Assembly (NCBI GenBank): GCA_963835215.1
Contig: CAWIES010000004.1
Location: forward strand, 372,001-436,000
Reading direction: 5' to 3'
DNA length: 64,000 nucleotides
DNA from: Roseiarcus sp963835215
GTDB taxonomy: Bacteria; Pseudomonadota; Alphaproteobacteria; Rhizobiales; Beijerinckiaceae
The position numbers and the translations under genes were made by a program. The notes beneath the pieces are model-generated. The model had not been told where the DNA came from and did not search any database. It saw nothing but the letters and a program-made list of their open reading frames with translations. Below, in pieces: positions 27,127-35,840 of the stretch (position 1 is the first letter of the stretch; every line of letters begins with the position of its first letter).

Positions 27127-27946
27127 CTAAGGCGCCGCCGCGTCGACCAGGATCGCGCGCAGCGGCGCGCGGCCCGCGTCGAGCGCACGCTCGCGCAAGG
27201 CCGTCTCGACCAGCGGGACGAGTGTGAGCGGATCGGTTCCGCGCGCCCGGATCTGGTCGGCCAGCGGGCTGCCGAGCACGAAACCGGCGGCGAAGGCGCT
27301 AAGATCGTCAACCGGAGCGAGGCGATTGACGACATCGATGCGAACGTCGCGAAAACCGGCCTCGTTCAGCGCGGCGACGATCACATCGATTTTCGCGTAA
27401 CCGAAAGGGATCTGGAAGAAGGGCGGCGGATCGATCTTGAAGGTCTCGGCGACAACCTCGGCGACGACGCGCGGGCAGGGGTTGAACGCCAGAGTGTCGA
27501 AGACCGTGAAGAGATAGCGGCCGCCGGGCGCCAGGACGCGGCGGACTTCGCGATAGGATTTGGGCTTGTCGGGAAAGAACATGACTCCGAACTGGCAGAG
27601 CGCGATATCGAACGCATGGTCGGGAAAGGGCAAAGCGCAGGCGTCGGCGGCGCGAAACTCGATCTGCTCGCCGGAGATGGAATTTCGCCTTGGCGAGCTC
27701 CATCATCGGCGCGTTGAGGTCGGTCGCAACGATGGTTGCGCCCTTGGGCAAATGATCGCGCAAGAGGCGGGTCACAACGCCCGTACCCGCCGCGGTTTCG
27801 AGCGCGCGTTTGGGGCCGTAGGAAGCCGCTCGGCGCGCAATCTGGTCGGCAAATCCGGCGAACATCACCGGAACCAGACCGCGATCGTAATTCTCGGGAA
27901 TGCTGTTGCCCGCGAAAGCGGTGAAATCGTCCTTGCCAGGGCTCAT
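27127..27946 (-). CDS. Class I SAM-dependent methyltransferase, one frameshift
   Basis: About 272 aa after repair. The N-terminal part has motif I as ALETAAGTGVVTRLLRDHLP and then ATIVATDLNAPMMELAKAKF; the second part has LPFPDHAFDIALCQFGVMFF, VLAPGGRYLFTVFDTLAFNP and an FFQIPFGY segment. One extra base near 27685 divides the SAM-binding half from the rest. The closest pattern is the UbiE/Methyltransf_11 group with the GFRDVRIDVV ending; the substrate is not predictable. ATG 27946 gives MSPGKDDFTAFAG. It is convergent with ftsB. Confidence 0.78.
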
Positions 27947-28116
27947 CGTCGCCTCGCTCGATTTTTTCGCCACGGCGAGGGTCGCCCTCGAAAGTTTTAG
28001 CGGAAACTGCCGAGTACGGCGCTCTTGGCCACGTGGACCTTGGCGCCGGGGGCGAATCATCGCAAGGCGAGGCAACGGGTGTCGCGCGGCGCATGGCGCT
28101 TGCGCGGGCGCTCTCC

Positions 28117-28603
28117 TCAGCCCTCGGCCAGCCCCTCCTCACGCCCTTCGATGCGCAGCTCGCTCTTGACCGAATTGGCGATGTAGCAGGCGTCGTGGGC
28201 CTTGTGATGAAGGGCGTCGATATCGGCGCGGCGCGGGCGCTTGTCGCCGGAAAAGACGATGCGCGGCTTCAGGGTCACGCGCGTCATCGACACGCGCCCG
28301 GCCGGGTCGGCGGCCATGATCCCCTCGGCGTCGTCATCGTAACGCTCGACAACGAAGCCAGCCCGCTTGGCGAAATCGAGGAAGAACAGCATGTGGCAAC
28401 TCGCCAGCGAGGCGACCAGGGCCTCCTCGGGATCGACGCCGGCGGGATCGGAGAACGGGACCCGCACGACATGAGGCGAGGACGAAGCCGGCACCACCGC
28501 CCCGCCGTCGAACGCCCATTGATGCGCCCGGCTGTAGCGCCCATCGAGGAAGCGCTCGGACGGCCGACGGCGACCAGCGGACGGCGGCGGTGTAGGTGGA
28601 CAT
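28117..28603 (-). CDS. OsmC-family peroxiredoxin-like protein, one frameshift
   Basis: About 161 aa. OsmC/Ohr proteins reduce organic hydroperoxides with two Cys. N-terminus MSTYTAAVRWS at ATG 28603; one extra base near 28561; then RYSRAHQWAFDGG, DPEEALVASLASCHMLFFLD with the first catalytic Cys, and ALHHKAHDACYIANSVKSEL with the second Cys. The YSRAHxWxFDGG signature places it with the YhfA/OsmC-like group rather than classical Ohr. No local partner. Confidence 0.83.
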
Positions 28604-28950
28604 CGACAAGGCTCCTGCGCCGGGGGCGGCAATGTGGCGGGCGGCCCCAGCCAAGTCCAGACGGGAGGACGGGCACACCATTCCCCGTCATGGCCGGGCT
28701 TGACCCGGCCATCCAGGCTGCGCCGGCCGATCGGCCAGCGCCCTGGCCCCGCCGAGCATGCATAATCCCGGCTCATTCATGCTGGATGGCCGGGTCAAGC
28801 CCGGCCATGACGGCGAGTGGGCGGCATGGGGGAACCGAGAGCGGAAGGCCCCCGTCGAGGGTTGCCGCTTGCCTTATTCCTTCCCCCCCGCGCGCCCTTC
28901 GTGCTAATCCGCCCGCGCGTGAGTCCTCCCCATAAGCGCAGGTCCGCCCC
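28604..28950. other. Intergenic region between osmC-like gene and glyA
   Basis: No gene is seen. It contains a large inverted repeat (28685-28813) and, at 28816-28950, the presumed glyA leader and promoter. I looked for a glycine or SAM riboswitch in the leader and saw no recognisable core. Confidence 0.6.
28685..28813. repeat. Inverted repeat, CCGTCATGGCCGGGC...GCCCGGCCATGACGG (copy 1)
   Basis: Arm 28685-28716 and arm 28782-28813 are exact inverse copies of 32 bp, separated by 65 bp. Each arm holds an inner palindrome GGCCGGG-cttg-ACCCGGCC. A related element lies at 51592-51712. Confidence 0.85.
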
Positions 28951-30252
28951 ATGCAGAACACCGCCGCCCTGAACCCGATCCGCTCCAACTCGTTCTTTTC
29001 CGCTTCGCTCGCCGACGCCGATCCGGAGATCGCACGGGTGGTGGAGCTGGAGCTTGGCCGCCAGCGCGACGAGATCGAGTTGATTGCGTCCGAAAACATC
29101 GTCTCCAAGGCGGTGCTGGAGGCGCAGGGCTCGGTGCTGACCAACAAATACGCCGAAGGCTATCCGGGGCGGCGCTATTACGGCGGTTGCCAGTTTGTCG
29201 ATATCGCCGAGACGCTGGCGATCGAGCGCGCCTGCAAGCTGTTCGGTTGCCGCTTCGCCAACGTCCAGCCCAATTCCGGCAGCCAGGCTAATCAGGGGGT
29301 GTTCCTGGCGCTGATGCAGCCGGGCGACACGTTCATGGGGCTCGATCTCGCCGCCGGCGGGCATCTCACCCACGGCTCGCCGGTCAACATGTCGGGGCGC
29401 TGGTTCAAGCCGGTCGCTTACGGCGTCGACCGCGAGACCCACCGCATCGACATGGACGCGCTCGCCAAACTCGCGCGCGAACATAAGCCGAAGATGATCA
29501 TCGCCGGCGGCTCGGCCTATGCGCGCCATTGGGATTTTGAGCGCTTCCGCGCCATCTGCGACGAGGTCGGGGCTTATTTCGTCGTCGACATCGCCCATTT
29601 CGCCGGCTTGGTGGCGGGCGGGGCGCATCCCTCGCCCTTCCCCCACGCCCATGTCGTGACCACCACCACCCACAAGACGCTGCGCGGGCCCCGCGGCGGC
29701 ATGATCCTCACCAACGAGGAGGATCTCGCCAAGAAGATCAATTCGGCGATCTTTCCCGGCCTGCAGGGCGGCCCGCTGATGCATGTCATCGCCGCCAAGG
29801 CGGTGTCGTTCCATGAGGCGCTGCGGCCCGAGTTCAAGACCTACGCCCACGCCGTCGTCGCCAACGCCAAGGCGATGGCCCAGCCGATCCTGACGGGGGG
29901 CTACAAGCTTGTCAGCGGGGGCACCGACAACCATTTGATGCTGGTCGATCTGACCCCCAAGGGCCTGACCGGGAAGGCGGCGGAAGCGGCGCTCGGGCGC
30001 GCCCACATCACCTGCAACAAGAACGGCATCCCGTTCGACCCGCAGAAGCCGGCGATCACCTCGGGCATTCGCCTGGGCTCGCCCGCGGCGACCTCGCGCG
30101 GCTTCGGCGTCGCCGAATTCCGCAAGGTCGGCGAGCTGATCGTCGAGGCGCTCGACGGGTTGGCGGCGGGCGGCGAATCGGGCAATGCTGGCGTGGAAGC
30201 CAAGGTGCGCGAGAGCGTTGCCGAGCTGACGCGGCGGTTTCCGATCTACTGA
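28951..30252 (+). CDS. glyA: Serine hydroxymethyltransferase
   Basis: PLP enzyme converting serine and tetrahydrofolate to glycine and 5,10-methylene-THF; 433 aa, full length and intact. Motifs: ELIASENIVSKAVLEAQGSV, NKYAEGYPGRRYYGGCQFVD, NVQPNSGSQANQGVFLALM, PLP-Lys block VVTTTTHKTLRGPRGGMILT and SGIRLGSPAATSRGFG. It heads the glyA-nrdR-ribD-ribE run; a dispersed repeat separates it from nrdR. The first ten residues (MQNTAALNPI) are variable in the family and the start is the only good ATG. Confidence 0.96.
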   Translation: MQNTAALNPIRSNSFFSASLADADPEIARVVELELGRQRDEIELIASENIVSKAVLEAQGSVLTNKYAEGYPGRRYYGGCQFVDIAETLAIERACKLFGCRFANVQPNSGSQANQGVFLALMQPGDTFMGLDLAAGGHLTHGSPVNMSGRWFKPVAYGVDRETHRIDMDALAKLAREHKPKMIIAGGSAYARHWDFERFRAICDEVGAYFVVDIAHFAGLVAGGAHPSPFPHAHVVTTTTHKTLRGPRGGMILTNEEDLAKKINSAIFPGLQGGPLMHVIAAKAVSFHEALRPEFKTYAHAVVANAKAMAQPILTGGYKLVSGGTDNHLMLVDLTPKGLTGKAAEAALGRAHITCNKNGIPFDPQKPAITSGIRLGSPAATSRGFGVAEFRKVGELIVEALDGLAAGGESGNAGVEAKVRESVAELTRRFPIY

Positions 30253-30265
30253 GGGGCGCGGCCTC

Positions 30266-30360
30266 CCCTCACCCCAGCCCTCTCCCGCAGGCGGGAGAGG
30301 GGGTCGCTTTCCCTTCTCCCGCAAAGCGGGAGAAGGTGGCCCGAAGGGCCGGATGAGGGC
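30266..30360. repeat. CTCTCCCGC...GCGGGAGAG intergenic repeat (copy 2)
   Basis: Hairpins CCCTCTCCCGC-ag-GCGGGAGAGGG (about 30278-30302) and CTTCTCCCGC-AAA-GCGGGAGAAG (30313-30336), then GGTGGCCCGAAGGGCCGGAT and GAGGG. Same modules as 22638-22732 in reverse order, lying between glyA and nrdR. Confidence 0.8.
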
Positions 30361-30383
30361 CCTAGGCAAAGGAATGCTTTCTC

Positions 30384-30890
30384 ATGCGATGCCCCTATTG
30401 CGGCGGGCTCGACACTCAGGTGAAGGACTCGCGGCCAACCGAGGATGCGTCCTCGATCCGGCGTCGGCGCATCTGCCCCGATTGCGGCGGGCGCTTCACG
30501 ACCTTTGAGCGCGTGCAATTGCGCGAGCTGATGGTGGTCAAGCGCAACGGCCGACGCGTGCCCTTCGATCGCGACAAGTTGCAGCATTCGCTCGAAGTGG
30601 CGCTGCGTAAGCGCGCCGTCGCGCCCGAGCGGGTCGAGCGGATGATCAACGGCATCGTGCGTCAGCTCGAGAGCCAGGGCGACGCCGACATTCCGACCGA
30701 GCGGATCGGCGAATTGGTGATGGAGGGGCTGAAGGGTCTCGACGACATCGCTTACGTCCGCTTCGCCTCGGTCTATCGCAATTTCCGCGAGGCGCGCGAC
30801 TTCAACGCCATCGTCGGCGAGTTGGAGAGCGAGCCGGAAGCGGGCCCCGCCGACGAGGCGCCGCGCCGCCCACGCGCGCCGGCGCGATGA
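30384..30890 (+). CDS. nrdR: NrdR transcriptional repressor
   Basis: Zinc-ribbon plus ATP-cone regulator of ribonucleotide reductase genes; 168 aa. Zinc Cys residues C3, C6, C31, C34 (MRCPYCGG, ICPDCGGRF). ATP-cone at about 49-139: LMVVKRNGRRVPFDRDKLQH, ERVERMINGIVRQLES, YVRFASVYRNFREARDF. The C-terminal tail is Pro/Ala/Arg-rich. It overlaps the ribD start by 4 bp, giving translational coupling, the usual alphaproteobacterial order. Confidence 0.95.
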   Translation: MRCPYCGGLDTQVKDSRPTEDASSIRRRRICPDCGGRFTTFERVQLRELMVVKRNGRRVPFDRDKLQHSLEVALRKRAVAPERVERMINGIVRQLESQGDADIPTERIGELVMEGLKGLDDIAYVRFASVYRNFREARDFNAIVGELESEPEAGPADEAPRRPRAPAR

Positions 30891-32017
30891 TCGAGACGGT
30901 CACGCAAACGGAAACTCGCCCGGACGATCAACGCTGGATGGACGCGGCGCTGCGGTTTGGCCGCCGCGGCCTCGGCCTCACCGCGCCCAACCCTAGCGTC
31001 GCCGCCCTGATCGTGCGCGAGGGCGTTCTCGTCGGGCGCGGCGTCACTCAGCCTGGCGGCCGCCCACACGCCGAACAAGTTGCGCTTGCGGAAGCCGGCG
31101 AGGCGGCGCGCGGCGCAACGATCTACGTCACGCTCGAGCCCTGTTCGCATCATGGCAAGACGCCGCCTTGCGCCGAGGCGATTGTCGCGGCGGGCGTGGC
31201 GCGCGTCGTCGCCGCGCTCGAAGACCCCGATCCGCGCGTCGCCGGGCGCGGCTTCGCGATGCTGCGCGCAGCGGGGATCGCAGTCGAGGTCGGGGTCGGG
31301 GCCGAGCAGGCGCGGCGCGATCACCGCGGCCACATTCTGCGCGTCACCGCCCAGAGGCCAATGGTGACGCTGAAGCTGGCGCGGACCGCCGATGGCTACG
31401 CGGCCGGCGACGACCACGATCCGCGCCTCGCCATCACCGGCGAAGCGGCCAATCTTGCTGTGCAGGTGATGCGCTCGCTGCACGAAGCGATCATGGTCGG
31501 CATTGGCACCGCGCGCGAGGACGATCCGCTGCTGACCGTCCGCTTGCCGGGCGTGAATGCGCGCCCGCTGCGCGTTGTGCTCGACGCTCGGCTCGAACTG
31601 CCGCTCGCTTCGCGGCTCGTCTCGACAGCGCGCGAGTTTCCGACGCTGATCGTGGCGACGCAGGCCGCGCCGCCGGAGCGCGAGGCGGCGCTTACCGCCG
31701 CCGGCGCCGAAATTGCGCGGGTCGCTGCGGTCGCCTCCGGCGGAATTGATCTTGGCGCGGCGCTGCGGCTGCTCGCCGCGCGGGGCGTGACCCGCGTTTT
31801 CAGCGAGGGTGGCCCGCGCGTCGCCGCGCGGCTGGTGGCGGCCGGGCTCGCGGACGAAGTGACGCTGTTCACGGCGTTGAAGCCGCTCGGGCGGCCGGGC
31901 CGCCCCGCGCTCGACGCGGCGACGCAAGGGGCGCTCGCCGATCCGGCGCGCTATCGCGAAAAGGATGGCGCAGCCTATGGCGACGACCGCCTGCGGCGCT
32001 GGGAGCGGGTGGGGTAG
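30887..32017 (+). CDS. ribD: Bifunctional pyrimidine deaminase/reductase of riboflavin synthesis
   Basis: 376 aa. N-terminal deaminase: ALRFGRRGLGLTAPNPSVAA, zinc site PGGRPHAEQVALAEAG and LEPCSHHGKTPPCAEAIVAA with EDPDPRVAGRGFAML. C-terminal reductase from about residue 150: MVTLKLARTADGYAAG, GIGTAREDDPLLTVRLPG, RPLRVVLDARLELP, TRVFSEGGPRVAARLVAAGL. ATG overlaps nrdR (ATGA). Twelve bases separate it from ribE. Confidence 0.95.
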   Translation: MIETVTQTETRPDDQRWMDAALRFGRRGLGLTAPNPSVAALIVREGVLVGRGVTQPGGRPHAEQVALAEAGEAARGATIYVTLEPCSHHGKTPPCAEAIVAAGVARVVAALEDPDPRVAGRGFAMLRAAGIAVEVGVGAEQARRDHRGHILRVTAQRPMVTLKLARTADGYAAGDDHDPRLAITGEAANLAVQVMRSLHEAIMVGIGTAREDDPLLTVRLPGVNARPLRVVLDARLELPLASRLVSTAREFPTLIVATQAAPPEREAALTAAGAEIARVAAVASGGIDLGAALRLLAARGVTRVFSEGGPRVAARLVAAGLADEVTLFTALKPLGRPGRPALDAATQGALADPARYREKDGAAYGDDRLRRWERVG

Positions 32018-32029
32018 AGGGAGACAAGC

Positions 32030-32648
32030 GTGTTCACCGGAATTGTCAGCGACGTCGGCGAGGTGCTCGACATCAAGCCAATCGGCGAATTGCGGCGCCT
32101 CACCGTCGGCTGCGCCTACGACCCCGCTTCGATTGCGCTGGGCGCTTCGATCGCCGTCGCCGGCGTCTGCCTGACGGCCGTCTCGGCGGAGCGTACGAAC
32201 AGCGGCGCGCGCGTCGCCTTCGACGTCGGCGCCGAGACGCTTGGCGGTGACGACGCTCGGTGGCTGGAAGGCCGGCGACAAGATCAATCTCGAACGTTCG
32301 CTGAAAGTCGGCGACGAGCTCGGCGGCCACATGGTCAGCGGCCATGTCGATGGCGTCGCCGAGATCGTCGAGCGGCGCGACTTCGACGGCATGACCCATC
32401 TGACCCTCCGCGTCCCGGCGCCGCTCGCCAAGTTCATCGCGGTCAAGGGGTCGGTGGCGCTCGATGGGACTTCGCTCACCGTCAACGCCGTCGGCGGCGA
32501 CACGTTTGAGGTGCTGCTGATCCCGCACACGCTGGCGGTGACGACCTGGGGCGCGCGCAAAGTCGGTGAGGGCGTCAACATCGAAGTCGATGTGATGGCC
32601 CGCTACGCCGCGCGGCTGATCGAGGCCGCGAGCCCCCTCTCCCCGTGA
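32030..32648 (+). CDS. ribE: Riboflavin synthase alpha chain, one frameshift
   Basis: Dismutates two 6,7-dimethyl-8-ribityllumazine to riboflavin; about 205 aa. Two lumazine-binding repeats: MFTGIVSDVGEVLDIK and GCAYDPASIALGASIAVAGV with CLTA, then NLERSLKVGDELGGHMVSGH (VDG) and VALDGTSLTVNAV. One extra base near 32243 sits between ETL and AVTTLGGW. GTG start at 32030. The last codons (SPLSP, stop at 32648) lie within a dispersed repeat, so the natural C-terminus seems overwritten. ribH and nusB, which usually follow, are not here. Confidence 0.9.
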
Positions 32649-32663
32649 ACGGGGAGAAGGGAC
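32635..32663. repeat. Short repeat overlapping the ribE stop
   Basis: CCCTCTCCCCGT-GAA-CGGGGAGAAGGG is a hairpin akin to the CTCTCCCGC family. It supplies the last four sense codons and stop of ribE and can act as a terminator for the rib operon, which faces the leftward ubiH-type gene. Confidence 0.65.
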
Positions 32664-32671
32664 GGCGGCTG

Positions 32672-33871
32672 CTAACGCCCGAGCGTCGAGGCGAGGCCCT
32701 GGCGCATCGCGAGGCGGCGTAACGGGCCGACGCCGGCGAGCGCGGCGAGGCCAAGGCCGCGCAGGGCGTCGATCGGCGGGAGGTGAGCGAGCAGCGCGCG
32801 GTTGAGGCCGTCGACCGCGGCGGTGCGCAAGGCGACGTCGGAGCGGCGGCTTTCAGCGTAGCGCTTGAGCGTCGCCGCATCGCCGATGTCGTCCGCCGCT
32901 TCGGCGGCCGTGATCAGGCCCTCGACATCGCGCAGGCCAAGATTGAGCCCCTGCGCGCCGATTGGGGGAAAGGCGTGCGCCGCATCGCCGATCAGCGCCA
33001 GCCGGGTCGCGACGAGGCTGCGGGCGCTTTGGCGCCCCATCGGGAACACGCCGCGCGCGCCTCCGATTGTCATGGCGCCGAGCAACGCGCGCCCCTGGCG
33101 TTCGATCTCGCGCGCCAGCGCCGTGTCGTCGAGCGCCGCGCGCCGCGCCGCCTCGGCTTCGTTCATCACCCAGACGAGGCTCGAGCGATGCCGCGCGCCA
33201 GCTTCAGGCGGCAACGGCACCAGCGTGAACGGACCCTGGCGGGTGTGGAACTCGCTTGAAGCGTCCTCGTGCGAGCGCGTGTGTCGCAGAATGACGGTCA
33301 ACGCGCTCTGGGGATAGCGATGGAGGATCGCTTCGATGCCGGCGGCGCGGCGCGAGGGCGAATTGCGCCCGTCGGCGCCGACGACCAGGCGAGCGGTGAG
33401 CGCACGCCCGTCCTCGAGCCGCAACGTGGCGCCATCGGGGGTGAAATCGAAGGCGACGACCTTGCCGGCGATGCGGATTAGCCTGTCCGCGTCCATCGCC
33501 GCCGCTTCGAGCGCCTCGGCGAGACCGGCGTTCTCCATGTTCCAGCCGAAGGCGTCGCGGCCGATTTCATGCGCATGAAACGTGACTGGGCGCGGGGCGA
33601 ACAGCGAGCCGGTGTCGTCGATGATGCGCAACGTGCGCAGCGGCGCCGCGCGGCTCGCGAACTCGGGCCAGACGCCCAGTCGTTCAAGGAGGTCGATCGA
33701 GGGCCCGAGCAGCGCGACGGTGCGCCCTTGGCCGAGCCGCTCGACTTCGCCGCAGGAAATCACGCGGAAGCCGGCGCGGGCCAGGCCAATCGCCGCCGCC
33801 AGCCCGGCGAGCCCGGCGCCGACGACGAAAACGTCGCAATTCGCGCTCGGTTCGGACTGTCGGGGGGCCAT
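32672..33871 (-). CDS. UbiH/UbiF/Coq6-type FAD monooxygenase
   Basis: 399-aa aromatic hydroxylase probably acting in ubiquinone ring hydroxylation. Rossmann FAD motif CDVFVVGAGLAGLAAAIGLA near residues 12-31, the middle motif LTARLVVGADGRNSPSRRAA, and the third FAD motif ALIGDAAHAFPPIGAQGLNL. Start ATG 33871 gives MAPRQSEPSANCDVF; upstream codons to 34006 look non-native. It is divergent from the phosphatidylcholine synthase gene with overlapping promoters. Which ring position is hydroxylated cannot be told. Confidence 0.88.
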   Translation of the reverse strand: MAPRQSEPSANCDVFVVGAGLAGLAAAIGLARAGFRVISCGEVERLGQGRTVALLGPSIDLLERLGVWPEFASRAAPLRTLRIIDDTGSLFAPRPVTFHAHEIGRDAFGWNMENAGLAEALEAAAMDADRLIRIAGKVVAFDFTPDGATLRLEDGRALTARLVVGADGRNSPSRRAAGIEAILHRYPQSALTVILRHTRSHEDASSEFHTRQGPFTLVPLPPEAGARHRSSLVWVMNEAEAARRAALDDTALAREIERQGRALLGAMTIGGARGVFPMGRQSARSLVATRLALIGDAAHAFPPIGAQGLNLGLRDVEGLITAAEAADDIGDAATLKRYAESRRSDVALRTAAVDGLNRALLAHLPPIDALRGLGLAALAGVGPLRRLAMRQGLASTLGR

Positions 33872-33925
33872 TGCCCTATCCTGACACGCGTGCTTTCTGA
33901 CTGTCCAGCCGAGCGCGGGCAAACG

Positions 33926-34672
33926 GTGGGGCGTTTGGGACAAGACCACATCACGAGCGGGCGCAAAGCCCCGCCGGGTCGCCGCGTGGCGGGGTTCTCG
34001 GTCCATCTTTTCACCGCTTCGGGCGCCGCCGTCGCGCTACTCGCGCTCGCGGCGGCGATCGAGCGCAACTTCCCGCTCTGCTTCGCCTGGCTGGGGCTCG
34101 CGCTGTTCATCGACGGGATCGACGGCACGCTCGCCCGCTTTGCCCGCGTCGGCGAGACCGCGGCGACGATCGACGGCGCAACGCTCGATCTGGTGGTCGA
34201 TTTTCTCACCTATGTCCTGACGCCGGTGGTGGCGCTGTGGCGCTCCGAGCTGATGCCTCCGGCGGTCGCGCTCGCGCTCGGCGTCGTCGTCGTCATCGCC
34301 TCGGCGCTGTATTTCGCGGGCACGCGGATGAAGACGCCCGACCATTGGTTCCGCGGCTTTCCCGCGCTGTGGAACGCCTTCGCGTTCTACCTCTTCGTCT
34401 TCAAGCCGCCGTGGCCGGTCTGCGCGGCGCTGACGCTGGTTGCGACGGCGGCGATGTTCGCGCCGGTCGTCTTCGTCCACCCGCTGCGGGTCAGGCAATT
34501 GCGCGCCTTGACGATCGTCGCGACGATCGCCTGGTTCGCGCTCGCGGCAATCGCGATTTTTCAGGGGCTCGAGCCGGCGCTGTGGGTGAAGATTGGCCTC
34601 GCCGTGATCGCCCTCTATGTCCTCGCGCTCCCGCTCGCGCGCCGCGCGCCCTGGGTGGATTCGCAGGGTTGA
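33926..34672 (+). CDS. pcs: Phosphatidylcholine synthase (CDP-alcohol phosphatidyltransferase)
   Basis: Membrane enzyme joining choline to CDP-diacylglycerol, a one-step pathway typical of Rhizobiales and other host- or surface-associated bacteria. About 248 aa with around eight membrane helices. The CDP-alcohol motif appears as ALFIDGIDGTLARFARVGET, then IDGATLDLVVDFLTYVLTPV, as in Pcs. Other markers: FAGTRMKTPDHWFRGFPALW, and FVHPLRVRQLRALT. No ATG fits; GTG 33926 gives a normal length, GTG 33890 is an alternative. tRNA-Cys follows. Confidence 0.88.
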   Translation: MGRLGQDHITSGRKAPPGRRVAGFSVHLFTASGAAVALLALAAAIERNFPLCFAWLGLALFIDGIDGTLARFARVGETAATIDGATLDLVVDFLTYVLTPVVALWRSELMPPAVALALGVVVVIASALYFAGTRMKTPDHWFRGFPALWNAFAFYLFVFKPPWPVCAALTLVATAAMFAPVVFVHPLRVRQLRALTIVATIAWFALAAIAIFQGLEPALWVKIGLAVIALYVLALPLARRAPWVDSQG

Positions 34673-34766
34673 CGCTTCGGCGCCGCGCGGCGCCGCTGGC
34701 GGCTTGCCGCCGCGCGGCGAAACACGCTATAGCCGCCCCGTCGCTGCGTTTTGGCGCAAGCGGCAT

Positions 34767-34840
34767 GGCCTCGTGGCGGAGTGGCTACGCAGAGGACTGC
34801 AAATCCTTGCACCCCGGTTCGATTCCGGGCGAGGCCTCCA
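34767..34840 (+). tRNA. tRNA-Cys (GCA), CCA encoded
   Basis: 74 nt. The acceptor stem GGCCTCG (34767-34773) pairs with CGAGGCC (34830-34836), then discriminator T and CCA. Anticodon arm AGGACTGCAAATCCT holds GCA; the T-arm is CCCGG-TTCGATT-CCGGG. U73 and GCA are the known cysteine identity elements. It lies between pcs and the PCMT-like gene. Confidence 0.95.
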
Positions 34841-34900
34841 TTTTCGGTTTCGGCGCCGGCAGGGGGCGCTTGGGCGAATAGCGCGAGCGGGGCGAGGGGA

Positions 34901-35560
34901 ATGGAATCCAACTCTTTGGCGGCGCAGCGCCTGCACATGGTCAACGGTCAGCTTCGTACGGCTGATGTCAACGATCTTGACCTACTGGCGGCGTTTCTTG
35001 AGGTTCCGCGCGAGGCTTTCGTCGCGCCCCAACAGGCGCAATTCGCCTATCGCGACGGCGATCAACCCTCGCTCGGATCGGACGTGCGGCGCTTGCTCGC
35101 GCCGGTCGTATTGGCGCGGCTGTTGCAAGCGGCCCTGGTCAAGCCGGGCGACCGGGCGCTCGATGTCGGCGGCGGCGCCGGTTACGGCGCGGCGATTCTC
35201 GCCCACCTCGGCGCCAAGGTCACCGCGCTCGAATCCGACCCCGGCGCGGCGGCCGCCGCGCGCAAATGTCTGACCAATAGCCCGGAGATCGAAGTCCTCG
35301 AGGGCGATCTCGCAGACGGCGCCAAGGGCAGGGGGCCGTTCGACGTCATCGTTATCGAGGGCGCCTTTGAGACCGCGCCCGAGGCGCTTCTGGACGAACT
35401 CGCTGAAAACGGGCGGCTGGTGGGGATCGAGGCCGATTCGCGCGCCCAGTCGGCGGTGCTGATCGAGCGCCGGGGCGGCGGCTCGAGCCGCCGCGTGCTG
35501 TTCGAGACCCGGGCGGCGACGCTTGAAGTGTTCCGCCGGACTCCCAATTTCGCATTTTAG
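34901..35560 (+). CDS. Protein-L-isoaspartate methyltransferase-like protein
   Basis: 219 aa of the PCMT family. It begins with the family N-terminus RLHMVNGQLRTADVNDLDLL and VPREAFVAPQQAQFAYRDGD; SAM motif DRALDVGGGAGYGAAILAHL; LESDPGAAAAARKCL; FDVIVIEGAFETAPEALLDE. In Rhizobiales such proteins stand directly before a tolC gene, as here. Canonical PCMT substrate residues (SxPxxVA) are not obvious, so true isoaspartyl repair is unproven. Start ATG 34901 is preceded by GAGGGGA. Confidence 0.83.
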   Translation: MESNSLAAQRLHMVNGQLRTADVNDLDLLAAFLEVPREAFVAPQQAQFAYRDGDQPSLGSDVRRLLAPVVLARLLQAALVKPGDRALDVGGGAGYGAAILAHLGAKVTALESDPGAAAAARKCLTNSPEIEVLEGDLADGAKGRGPFDVIVIEGAFETAPEALLDELAENGRLVGIEADSRAQSAVLIERRGGGSSRRVLFETRAATLEVFRRTPNFAF

Positions 35561-35709
35561 TCGCGGCAATGTGATTGCATCGGCGCCGGGTGGTCTTGCA
35601 ATTGTCCCCCTCGTCTACGGGTGTCGCATGGATGTGACAGTCGACTGTTTTCTGGGGAGACTTTGCGGCGAATCTGCGCCTGGGAGTAGCCGGCGGCCTT
35701 GTTTCCCTT

Positions 35710-35723
35710 GTAAGCTTGCTTAC
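35710..35723. promoter_or_regulatory. Small palindrome upstream of tolC
   Basis: GTAAGC-TT-GCTTAC is perfect apart from its 2-nt loop, followed by CGATTAATGCG and a GANTC site. It lies about 120 bp upstream of the TolC start in a 280-bp gap that otherwise has no gene. Regulatory role is a guess. Confidence 0.3.
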
Positions 35724-35840
35724 GATTAATGCGTTGATTCCGCGCGTCGGGTTGGCGTGTGCGGCCCAGGCGGCGTGAGCCGCTCGCTCATTCTACGGGC
35801 TGGGTCGGCGTCGCGGCGGGGACGCGCCCTAGAGGCTGCA

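Noticed and set aside
28816..28950. Glycine riboswitch before glyA
   Set aside because: No conserved aptamer core or paired domains could be drawn; the leader is short and Pro/Gly-codon-like GC sequence.
28795..30369. 524-codon open frame antisense to glyA
   Set aside because: Mirror of glyA codon bias; no domain, overlaps repeats at both ends.
30773..32581. 602-codon open frame antisense to nrdR-ribD-ribE
   Set aside because: Codon pattern is that of a shadow frame; the sense strand carries three recognised genes.
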